DNA from: Phycisphaerae bacterium
GTDB lineage: Bacteria > Planctomycetota > Phycisphaerae > UBA1845 > UTPLA1
Direction: 5' to 3'
NCBI GenBank assembly: GCA_035275405.1
Contig: DATEMU010000015.1
Coordinates: 62,001-126,000 of the forward strand
Length of the DNA: 64,000 nt
Shown: positions 57,193 through 64,000 of the stretch, piece after piece
Layout: every line of letters starts with the position of its first letter
How positions within the stretch are numbered: position 1 is the first letter of the stretch
Position numbers and translations under genes: made by a program
Notes under the pieces: model-generated
Databases searched by the model: none
What the model saw: only the letters and a program-made list of their open reading frames with translations
Told to the model about the DNA's origin: nothing

Positions 57193-58266
57193 TTACCGCT
57201 GCATGATCGGCAGGTTGTTGTACGGTAATTGCAGGATCAACAGCGCAATCGCCGTTCCGTATACCCGCCCAACGGAATCGCCCTCCCACGAGCCGTCCTC
57301 CCCCTGCGTAGCGAGCAGGTGATCGCGAATCCTTGGATAGTAGTTCTTCCATTCGTCTTCACCAGCCAGGTACATGACTTGCGCGAGATACAGGTGCGCG
57401 TAGTACCAGTGCCCCCATACGCCCGCCGTCGCCTGGCCGACGGCGATGTTCCGCTTACAGAACTTCAGCGCGTTTCGCGCCAGCGGGCTTTCGTACAGCC
57501 CCGCGTTGAACCAGCACGCCACCGCCGCCGCCGTGATCGGCGGGCGCGAACCGGTCATCCCGACGCGATACGCGATCCCCCCGTCCGGCTGAACCGAATC
57601 CTCCAGGTATTTCATCGCCCGATCGATCACCCGCTTCGGCACCGCGACGCCCGCGTTGCGGGTAGACCGCAAAGCCTGCACCTGCGTAACAGTGACCGAG
57701 CCTTCGTCGCCGTTCATGTCCGGCGTATAGAGCCATCCGCCCAGCCGACTCTGCGACTTGGCGGTCAGGTCCACGCCCCGCTGCAGGACCGAGCGAATCT
57801 GCTCCAGGCTCTGCGGGTCCTGTTCGGTCCCCATGACCTCCGCGAGAAAGAGCATGCCGAAACCGTGGCCGTACATCGATCGGGACTCCTCCTCGCCCGC
57901 CCGGCAGATGAGTCCATTTCGTTGCGATGACCGGAGCACGTAGTTCAGGCACTTGCGAAGCTGCGGCGCATACTTGCCCTCGGTCGGCGTGCTACCCGAA
58001 CTCGCCAGCGCCAGCCCGGAGAGCGCCGTCATGGTGACGGGATACGTCCCCATCTGCCCCTGATCGCGGAACGACCCGTCCGCGCTCTGCCGCGAGACCA
58101 GGTATTTCAGCGCCTTCTGAATCGCGACCTCCGTCTCCTCCGTCACCATCGGCGGCCGACCGGAAGGCGGCGCCGCCGCGAGAGGCGAGACGGCGAATAG
58201 CGCAGCGCAAAAGCAGAACCACCCTCGCCCCAGTAGTGCTCGCTTGGACACGTCTATACGCATCAA
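57193..58266 (-). CDS. Secreted prenyltransferase/squalene-cyclase-fold repeat protein
   Basis: This 357-residue protein has a signal peptide (LGRGWFCFCAALFAVSPLAA). Repeats of the alpha/alpha barrel type follow: A-L-K-Y-L-V-S-R-Q-S-A-D-G-S-F, G-V-D-L-T-A-K-S-Q-S-R-L-G-G-W, A-M-K-Y-L-E-D-S-V-Q-P-D-G-G-I, H-L-L-A-T-Q-G-E-D-G-S-W. The D-x-D-D of squalene cyclases is not evident, so catalysis is not supported; planctomycetes encode many such secreted proteins of unknown role. The ATG overlaps the stop of the PQQ-propeller gene by four bases, implying cotranscription. Confidence 0.85.
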   Translation of the reverse strand: MMRIDVSKRALLGRGWFCFCAALFAVSPLAAAPPSGRPPMVTEETEVAIQKALKYLVSRQSADGSFRDQGQMGTYPVTMTALSGLALASSGSTPTEGKYAPQLRKCLNYVLRSSQRNGLICRAGEEESRSMYGHGFGMLFLAEVMGTEQDPQSLEQIRSVLQRGVDLTAKSQSRLGGWLYTPDMNGDEGSVTVTQVQALRSTRNAGVAVPKRVIDRAMKYLEDSVQPDGGIAYRVGMTGSRPPITAAAVACWFNAGLYESPLARNALKFCKRNIAVGQATAGVWGHWYYAHLYLAQVMYLAGEDEWKNYYPRIRDHLLATQGEDGSWEGDSVGRVYGTAIALLILQLPYNNLPIMQR

Positions 58267-61200
58267 TTCTCCTCGCCCGTCGCTTCAGCCCCGCCGGGCT
58301 TCGTTTCCGCCGCCAAAACATAGTACCCATCGGGTCCGACCGCAACGATCCTTTCATTCAGGACGATGACGTCCGTAATGAGATTACTCCCGGACGGCAG
58401 ATCGGTGGGCCGATGCTCGTTCAGCGAGAAGGACTCTTCCAGGAGCGACCGGTTGTTCCTCTTGTCGATCACCTGCACGTACGGCGAATTCATCACGTTC
58501 CCCGTCCGCACAAAGGCGCGAACCTGCTGAAGGTTGGCCGTCTCCTGGACCATGAAATACTCGATGAACGCCACGTAGTCCGGAGAGGCCCGCAGCATCC
58601 GCCGATTGACCGTCGACAGCCGCCCCAGATCGCGCCGCCACGGCTGCTGGCCCTCGCCCAATGGGAACGACGCCAGTACGTAGTGCGGCGGGTCGTCGGT
58701 CGTTTGCGTAAAGAGAAGCAATCGCCCGGCATCGACGGCGGACGCGGACTGAGCATCTCCCGACCCCGACGCCGCGTCCAGCGTAGCGTCCAGGGGCGGC
58801 ATCCGCAGCCCCTCCGTATGGATGTCCTTCACCACGACGCCGCTCGCGGCATCCAGAATTGCAATGTGCGTACCCGCGTAGTAAACGCCGACCCGAGTCG
58901 ACGTGAACGGAACAACCCCACCGACCAGGCCCCCCATGGGCGTATTCCAAAGCATCCGGCCGCTGGTAATGTCCTTGGCAATCACATGGTCCGACAGCGC
59001 GCGGCAGACTGAGCTTCCGACGATCGAGACATGCTGGACCGTGGGTTCTGCGGCATCGACCTCAGGCTCCTCCTCGCCGCGCCGACGGTTTAACCATTGA
59101 AAGACGTTATTCTGGCCTTGCCGGCTCCTTCGCGCCGTTTTGACGGAATCCGTCCGAGCCTCTTTCGCCGTATCGCTTTCTTTCACCGGTTCACGAGTCT
59201 CACCGCCGGCACCCGGCAACATTGAAAATTGCCGCTGGACGCGCCCGCCCACGGGATCGAGGACGGTCACAATGTCCCCGGCGGAATCGACCGCGACAAT
59301 GAGTTGGCCGACGACGGCAAGCTGCGCGATTCGAGGCCCGACAAAGCGTCGCCGCCACGACGGCCCCGCGCAGGCCCGCGCCGCAACGCCGATCAGCGTG
59401 GATGAATCCGGAGCGATCACGAACATCCCTCCCACGCTGAGCACGCGCGGATTCGGGGGCGACTCATCCTCGGCGGTCACCGCGATCGGCGGCCAGAGGA
59501 TTTGGCCCGTCGTCAAGCCGACCGCGAAAATTGAATCGTGCGCCGCCAGGACCGCGACGCGGTTCGAAATCGTCGCGGGCTGCGCGGTCTCCTCAAAAGC
59601 CCGGTCATTGGTAATCCAACCGCCTTGTCCATCGGGCGTGTCGTCGTCCACAGCCCAGAAGTAACGGTCCGGAACGTCCGCGGAATAACGCAGCCCCCTG
59701 ATCTGTCGGGCCATGTAAATGGGAAACGTTTGCTCAAAGAGGTCGATCGGCCTCGCCGGATCGTGAAACGCCATGACGTCGGGCCGCAGCCCGGCCGGTA
59801 CGGTCGTATCCGCGGCAAGCGTAAGTTTTGGTGTATCGCGCAGGACGTCGGGCAAATTGTTTTCCTGCGAAATCATCGACCGAGGGAGCAATTTCCGTAT
59901 TTCGACGATCGCGTCGCTGATCGTCCGGCCGGCTGCGCCCACGACGTCGCGGCTCGCTTCTGGCAGCGGGCGCGCCAAGCCGAGTTCCTCCAACGCCGTA
60001 ACAACGCGCAATGCCTCCCGAGGCGCAGCGGGGAGGTCCTCTCCCGGATTGGAGTAAACCACCGCGAGTCGAATCATCGCTTCGGCGGCCACATCGCTGC
60101 GCGGATTTCGTTCGGCGGCCCTTTCGAGATAGAAGTACCCTGATTCATAATCACCACCCGCGAGCGACCGGTGGCCGAGTTGCAAATCCAGCCATGCGGC
60201 ATGGGGCATCATCGCGCCGACGTCCTCTCCGGACGGCCGCAAGTCCAGCACATCGGCCAGGGCGGCAAGCGCTGACCACTCGCCCCCTGCGAGATTCGAC
60301 TCGATCAGCCGCCGCGTGTCCTCCGCCGCCTGCGTTCGGTCCGATGGACTCATCGCGCGCCACCAGCCGCACAATCGCTCGCGAAACAGCACCGCGGCCG
60401 TGGCCGAAAGTTGCGGCTCCAGGGCGACCGGCTCGTCGCCGACGGTCCGCACGAGTTCCAAAACGCGCCGAAACGCCTCGGCGGGCTTTTTCTGCTCGGC
60501 GAGCAGTTCACAAAGGGCCATTCCCGCGCGGATCAGGTCGCTCGGTTGTTGCGCGCTCCGCACGGCCTCGTCCAGCAGGCTCGCGCGACTCCGATCCGCC
60601 AGCCGACCCCGCAGTGGCCGTCCCGGCGCGCCGGGATCCGGAGTTCGGTTCGCCTCGTCGCCGGACTCGGCTGCAACCCTGAGCAGCACGGTCACGCGCT
60701 GCCGGGCGATTCTCGCCAGAAGCTCGGAGGTGGCCGATCCGGCGCCCTCCGCCGGTTGAGTGGTCGCGGACGATCGCACCTGGACTCTGGCCTCCGCGCG
60801 ATCGAGAAGGTCGATGGCCTTGTCCCATTGTTTCTCGATCACCGCCAGCCACGCCAGCCGCAGCATCGCCCCCACGTCGTTTGGATCGCGCTGCAGCGAC
60901 TGGTGGGCCATCAGCCGGGATTGATCGACATCCGGGAACTTGGTCACATCCGTTGCCGTGACGCTGTACAAACCGCCATCGATGGAAAGGAGATTCCCCA
61001 GGGCAAATCGCGTGGACAGTGGATCGCCGATCTCCTTGCCCGTCCGCACGTCGAGTCGCACGAGCCCGTCCTCGGTGGGCACAAACACCGCATCGCCCGC
61101 CCACGCGGGACGGCCGGTGGACGGCTTGCGATCGAACATCCACTCGACGTTGCCGGTCGCCACCTCGATGGCGATCACGTATTTCCCGGCGACGATGGCA

Positions 61201-63125
61201 CGCCGGCTGTCCGCAGCGACCAGATAACGAAGCGTGCCGCGCGGATACGACCATTTCGCCTGTCCGTCTTCCTGGTTGTAGGCCACAAGATATTCGCTGT
61301 CGGGCGCCGCGACGAGCACCAGTCCTCCTGCGATGATCGCCGGCGAACTGAGCCATTCATCCGCCGGCGCAGCGGTCACGGAGAGCCCGCGCCGGGCGTC
61401 TGTCCAGAGTTGACGGCTGGCGCCGGCCCGTTCATAGCTCGTCAACCACCGCAGCGAGAGATCGTCCGCGTTGAGCGCCACCAGGAGGCCGGCGCCGGTG
61501 GGCACATAGACGGCGCCGTCGCACACTGTCGGCTGCAGCACCGCGTTGATGGGAAAGAGCCCGGAATATCCGGACCCCAGGAGCACGGACTTGATGAGCG
61601 ATCCATCGGTACGGAACACCGCGAGAAAATAATCGTCTCCCAGTTGATAAGGAGCGATCAGACGCGGGCGGTCCGCGTTCTCGTGAGATCCTTCCGCATC
61701 CAGCGGCACCGGCACCGAATAAAAATGTGCCGCGCGAAGTTCGTCCGCCACCGGTCCCGATCGCCCCTTCGTCCAGACGGCACGGCCGGTATCGGCCTCG
61801 AACGCGCGGATCGAGTTGGGCTCCGGCACGACGCCCATTCCGAATTCGTCGGGCGAGATGATGCCCTGACGAGACGGAAAGACCTCTCCAGAGGTTCCGG
61901 ATTGTTCGATCGTGAAAACCAATCCGTACGCCGTCGACACCGCGCCGCGATAGTCGTGCCAAAGCGTGCGAGTCGAAAGCTCATCCAGCTTGTCGCGATT
62001 GTCCGTTTCGGTGCCCACGCGCTGGCGAAACTGGCTGACCGCCGTGTCGCGCGCCCGCGAACGAGGAACGATCCGCCACATGAAATCAAAAGTCGCCAGA
62101 TCGCGGGCGATCAATCCCTCGGGACAAGTGACAAACAGGAAGCGACCATCGCTCACCGCCTGCCAGACCGGCGGGCGTGACGTCGTCTTGATCAGCCGGC
62201 CGATACGACGCGATTGGATGCGTTCGCTTCCCGGCAGCCGGTCGTGCCAGGAGTCCTCCGGCGCAAATGCGGGATCAATCGCCGGCATTTGACCGCCACG
62301 GCTGGGCGGACCTCCGATGATGGGCCATGCCCCGGAGGCCTCGGGGCCGCGGGCCAGGGGTTCATCCGCGGACTTGAGAAACGCCTCCAGGGTCCGGACG
62401 CGCGAGGGGCCGTCCGTGGACACGGCTCCCGCAGCACTGGATTCCAGCTCCCTGAGTTGCGTGAGGGCCCGTTCCGCCGCTTCCTTTTGACCGGTCAGCG
62501 CGTACGCCACGCAGTACTTGGTCAGGATCTGCTCTTGCGGGATCGTATGGCGTGGCAGGGCGGAGAGCTTGTGCAGAATGTCCAACGCCTCGCCGGCCTG
62601 CCGACGATCGAGGAGCCACGCGGCCAGCAGATTCATGGCTTCCGGCGCCGGAGTCGTATAGGGAAACTTGCGTGCAATGTGGCGAAGCTCATCGAGCTGG
62701 TGCCCTTTGATCGCGCGCTCCAGTCGGTGCCGAACTTCGCCGTCGAAAAGCAGCCGATAGGTCGCCAGACCCTCCTCCGGCCACTGCCCGATTTGATCGA
62801 GCGCGCATCGGGAGGCGGAATAAAAGTGCTTGCCTTCATCCATGGACACCGTCTTGTCACCGTATTGGTCGATGACACGGGCCAGGGTGTCGGCGGCCAG
62901 CTTCCAATCTCCGCGCGCCGACGCCTCCTCCGCGCGCTTCAGCCAATTCTCCGCATCGCGGTCGCTGAGGGGCAGCAGCGCCGCCGCCATAACGCGCGGC
63001 TGACCGCGAAACACCTGCTGAAATCCAACGGCCCGCGGCGGTGTGAGCGCAAGCATGCCGAATGCGGCAAGAACTCCGCACCAAGCCGGCCAAACCTTCT
63101 TTACTGGCCACTGATTACTGTCCAC
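58263..63125 (-). CDS. Giant secreted PQQ-like beta-propeller protein with TPR region
   Basis: This 1620-residue protein has a signal peptide (AWCGVLAAFGMLALTPPRAVG). An N-terminal TPR-like section includes N-W-L-K-R-A-E-E-A-S-A-R-G-D-W-K-L-A-A-D-T-L. Many propeller-type strands follow, such as G-R-A-V-W-T-K-G, G-Q-A-K-W-S-Y, G-N-V-E-W-M-F-D and G-R-M-L-W-N-T-P, the PQQ-like pattern A-x-x-x-x-G-x-x-x-W. A TPR/helical section sits between two propeller sections. The start is GTG 63125, with AAGGA eight bases upstream, inside a period-7 repeat. A palindrome copy lies at 60621-60636 (residues about 830-835). Confidence 0.85.
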   Translation of the reverse strand: MDSNQWPVKKVWPAWCGVLAAFGMLALTPPRAVGFQQVFRGQPRVMAAALLPLSDRDAENWLKRAEEASARGDWKLAADTLARVIDQYGDKTVSMDEGKHFYSASRCALDQIGQWPEEGLATYRLLFDGEVRHRLERAIKGHQLDELRHIARKFPYTTPAPEAMNLLAAWLLDRRQAGEALDILHKLSALPRHTIPQEQILTKYCVAYALTGQKEAAERALTQLRELESSAAGAVSTDGPSRVRTLEAFLKSADEPLARGPEASGAWPIIGGPPSRGGQMPAIDPAFAPEDSWHDRLPGSERIQSRRIGRLIKTTSRPPVWQAVSDGRFLFVTCPEGLIARDLATFDFMWRIVPRSRARDTAVSQFRQRVGTETDNRDKLDELSTRTLWHDYRGAVSTAYGLVFTIEQSGTSGEVFPSRQGIISPDEFGMGVVPEPNSIRAFEADTGRAVWTKGRSGPVADELRAAHFYSVPVPLDAEGSHENADRPRLIAPYQLGDDYFLAVFRTDGSLIKSVLLGSGYSGLFPINAVLQPTVCDGAVYVPTGAGLLVALNADDLSLRWLTSYERAGASRQLWTDARRGLSVTAAPADEWLSSPAIIAGGLVLVAAPDSEYLVAYNQEDGQAKWSYPRGTLRYLVAADSRRAIVAGKYVIAIEVATGNVEWMFDRKPSTGRPAWAGDAVFVPTEDGLVRLDVRTGKEIGDPLSTRFALGNLLSIDGGLYSVTATDVTKFPDVDQSRLMAHQSLQRDPNDVGAMLRLAWLAVIEKQWDKAIDLLDRAEARVQVRSSATTQPAEGAGSATSELLARIARQRVTVLLRVAAESGDEANRTPDPGAPGRPLRGRLADRSRASLLDEAVRSAQQPSDLIRAGMALCELLAEQKKPAEAFRRVLELVRTVGDEPVALEPQLSATAAVLFRERLCGWWRAMSPSDRTQAAEDTRRLIESNLAGGEWSALAALADVLDLRPSGEDVGAMMPHAAWLDLQLGHRSLAGGDYESGYFYLERAAERNPRSDVAAEAMIRLAVVYSNPGEDLPAAPREALRVVTALEELGLARPLPEASRDVVGAAGRTISDAIVEIRKLLPRSMISQENNLPDVLRDTPKLTLAADTTVPAGLRPDVMAFHDPARPIDLFEQTFPIYMARQIRGLRYSADVPDRYFWAVDDDTPDGQGGWITNDRAFEETAQPATISNRVAVLAAHDSIFAVGLTTGQILWPPIAVTAEDESPPNPRVLSVGGMFVIAPDSSTLIGVAARACAGPSWRRRFVGPRIAQLAVVGQLIVAVDSAGDIVTVLDPVGGRVQRQFSMLPGAGGETREPVKESDTAKEARTDSVKTARRSRQGQNNVFQWLNRRRGEEEPEVDAAEPTVQHVSIVGSSVCRALSDHVIAKDITSGRMLWNTPMGGLVGGVVPFTSTRVGVYYAGTHIAILDAASGVVVKDIHTEGLRMPPLDATLDAASGSGDAQSASAVDAGRLLLFTQTTDDPPHYVLASFPLGEGQQPWRRDLGRLSTVNRRMLRASPDYVAFIEYFMVQETANLQQVRAFVRTGNVMNSPYVQVIDKRNNRSLLEESFSLNEHRPTDLPSGSNLITDVIVLNERIVAVGPDGYYVLAAETKPGGAEATGEEN
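60621..60636. repeat. REP-like palindrome inside the PQQ-propeller gene
   Basis: TCCCGGCGCGCCGGGA, identical to the palindromes at 7381-7396 and 7532-7547 and followed by the same TC as the first copy. It reads in frame as P-G-A-P-G at residues 831-835, between the TPR sections. Confidence 0.7.
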
Positions 63126-63133
63126 TGACCACT
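63103..63133. repeat. Period-7 short tandem repeat at the start of the PQQ-propeller gene
   Basis: On the plus strand an ACTGNYY heptamer occurs four times in succession, followed by a further ACT. It contains the GTG start and first codons (D-S-N-Q-W-P-V) of the minus-strand gene. Confidence 0.75.
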
Positions 63134-63219
63134 TCCTTGTACGCTATCGTAGGGTGCGTCTCTTGGGTATACAATCGCCCCTCAAGTCTTATACGTAGTT
63201 TCGAGCCCCTCGTTTCCAA

Positions 63220-64000
63220 ATGAAAACGCTATTTCTTGGATTATCCGAAGCCCTGCGGCTCCTATTTCCCGTTGCTCAAGGGTTGCCTCCGGGGCGGTCC
63301 ACCGCTTGGAGTCGATCCGCATCCTGGATCGTCCCCCTGGGGCTCTTCATCGGCCTTATCTGGGCCGGTCTCTTCCGGATCACGTGGCGCGTTTATGGGG
63401 AGGCCGGAAATGTCCGTGTAATCCCGGCCCTCGCCATCGTGCTCATCGAGTGCCTGTTGACCGGGCCGTTCCTGGCGTTGGGCTTGGCGAGAACCGCGCA
63501 CCTGCTCACCGGCATCAAACCCCTCGCCGCCACATCCGACGCCCGGGCGCCGCTGTCGCCGGTTGGGACGCTGGTGCTTTGCCTGACCGTCCTGTCGGAG
63601 TGGGTGCTGATCGCCAGTATTCGCGATGACGCGGCGTGGTGGCCGTCGCCGAAGGACTGGCGCAGCCATTTCAATTTCATGTACCCGGCCCCGATTTATC
63701 GTCCGTTGCTCCTGGCGCCGATCTGGGGACGTTGGGGATTGCTCCTGGCGGCTTCCGTGGGCCGGACCGCGCGCGGCGCGGACGAGGCGATTGTCGCGCT
63801 ATGCGAATCCATGCGCCCGGCCCGGATGCTTCGCCACGCCATTGTCCCCGTCGCCCTTACGGCAATTTATTTTTCGCGCGAAGGAAACATCTTTATCGGT
63901 TTGATCATGGCCCTGATCGTTTTCGCGGCGACGTACATCGTCGCGGTGGTGATGGCCCAGCGCGGCGGCGGACAGTCCCGGCAGACGCTCTTCGCCGCCG
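63220..64000 (+). CDS. Predicted multi-pass membrane protein (partial, C-terminus beyond window)
   Basis: An open frame starts at ATG 63220 and runs to the end of the window (260 complete codons). No clear ribosome site is seen. Hydrophobic segments alternate with short loops: WIVPLGLFIGLIWAGLF, VIPALAIVLIECLLTGPFLAL, LSPVGTLVLCLTVLSEWVLIA, YRPLLLAPIWGRWGLLLAA, LIMALIVFAATYIVAVVMA. I recognise no family; the layout is that of an inner-membrane integral protein. It is divergent from the PQQ-propeller gene, with a 94-base gap. Confidence 0.65.
   Translation, partial: MKTLFLGLSEALRLLFPVAQGLPPGRSTAWSRSASWIVPLGLFIGLIWAGLFRITWRVYGEAGNVRVIPALAIVLIECLLTGPFLALGLARTAHLLTGIKPLAATSDARAPLSPVGTLVLCLTVLSEWVLIASIRDDAAWWPSPKDWRSHFNFMYPAPIYRPLLLAPIWGRWGLLLAASVGRTARGADEAIVALCESMRPARMLRHAIVPVALTAIYFSREGNIFIGLIMALIVFAATYIVAVVMAQRGGGQSRQTLFAA

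Noticed and set aside
57193..58266. Squalene/hopene cyclase activity for the repeat protein
   Set aside because: The catalytic D-x-D-D motif is not visible and there is a signal peptide, so only the fold is supported.
60411..62180. 589-residue plus-strand ORF opposite the PQQ-propeller gene
   Set aside because: Antisense shadow of a clear propeller protein.

Overview
The window is a high-GC bacterial chromosome segment that most likely comes from a planctomycete, possibly a Phycisphaerae-like lineage. This is inferred from gene content: a MoxR/DUF58/BatA/VWA operon ending in HtrA-like genes, a DUF1571 lipoprotein, NPCBM and PQQ-propeller proteins, a prepilin-like protein with a degraded H-X9-DG end, dockerin-like and thrombospondin-type-3 (TSP3) calcium-binding repeats, and very large secreted proteins. 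I saw no rRNA, tRNA, CRISPR array, insertion sequence or prophage.

Layout. 1-9.8 kb: the start of a DUF2007-like gene, a secreted HExxH metalloprotease with a clear terminator, topA with six C-terminal zinc fingers, a cluster of REP-like palindromes, two orphan membrane proteins, and a gene-free stretch of short tandem 'word' repeats. 9.8-18.2 kb: a secreted FlgT/LPP20-like protein, a mosaic reprolysin-like metalloprotease, a Ycf46-type AAA ATPase, a queuosine-salvage glycosylase, a DUF1571 lipoprotein and two small proteins. 18.5-26.3 kb: six consecutive secreted proteins with different N-terminal ectodomains (DUF4394/Calx-beta, HYR, MAM-like jellyroll, PPC). All end in the same short C-terminal signal: C-G-x-C-A-Q-G-V-L-P, a hydrophobic stretch and an Arg-rich tail. 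Several of these genes also share duplicated upstream DNA.

26.5-32.7 kb: a DUF362 protein and SixA phosphatase, then a tightly coupled CHAD, Ppx/GppA-HD and two thymidylate-kinase-like genes, which looks like a polyphosphate-linked module. The second kinase has lost its Walker A lysine. 32.9-39.7 kb: a lipoprotein, a sigma-54-type promoter, a sensor kinase and NtrC-type activator pair, a dockerin-like secreted protein and a prepilin-like protein.

39.7-56.7 kb: an apparent 11-gene minus-strand operon: MoxR ATPase, DUF58, BatA-like, VWA membrane protein, large two-helix membrane protein, coiled-coil protein, TPR protein, NPCBM protein and three HtrA-like proteins. Only the first HtrA-like protein keeps a full catalytic triad; the other two are predicted pseudoproteases. 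56.8-64 kb: an orphan small protein, a squalene-cyclase-fold repeat protein, a 1620-residue PQQ-propeller protein, and a multi-pass membrane protein that runs off the right edge.

Most of the products are envelope or secreted proteins. The most novel candidates are the shared C-terminal signal, the active/inactive HtrA set inside a Mox/Bat operon, the polyphosphate/kinase module, and the heptamer repeats that supply the N-terminal codons of two genes.
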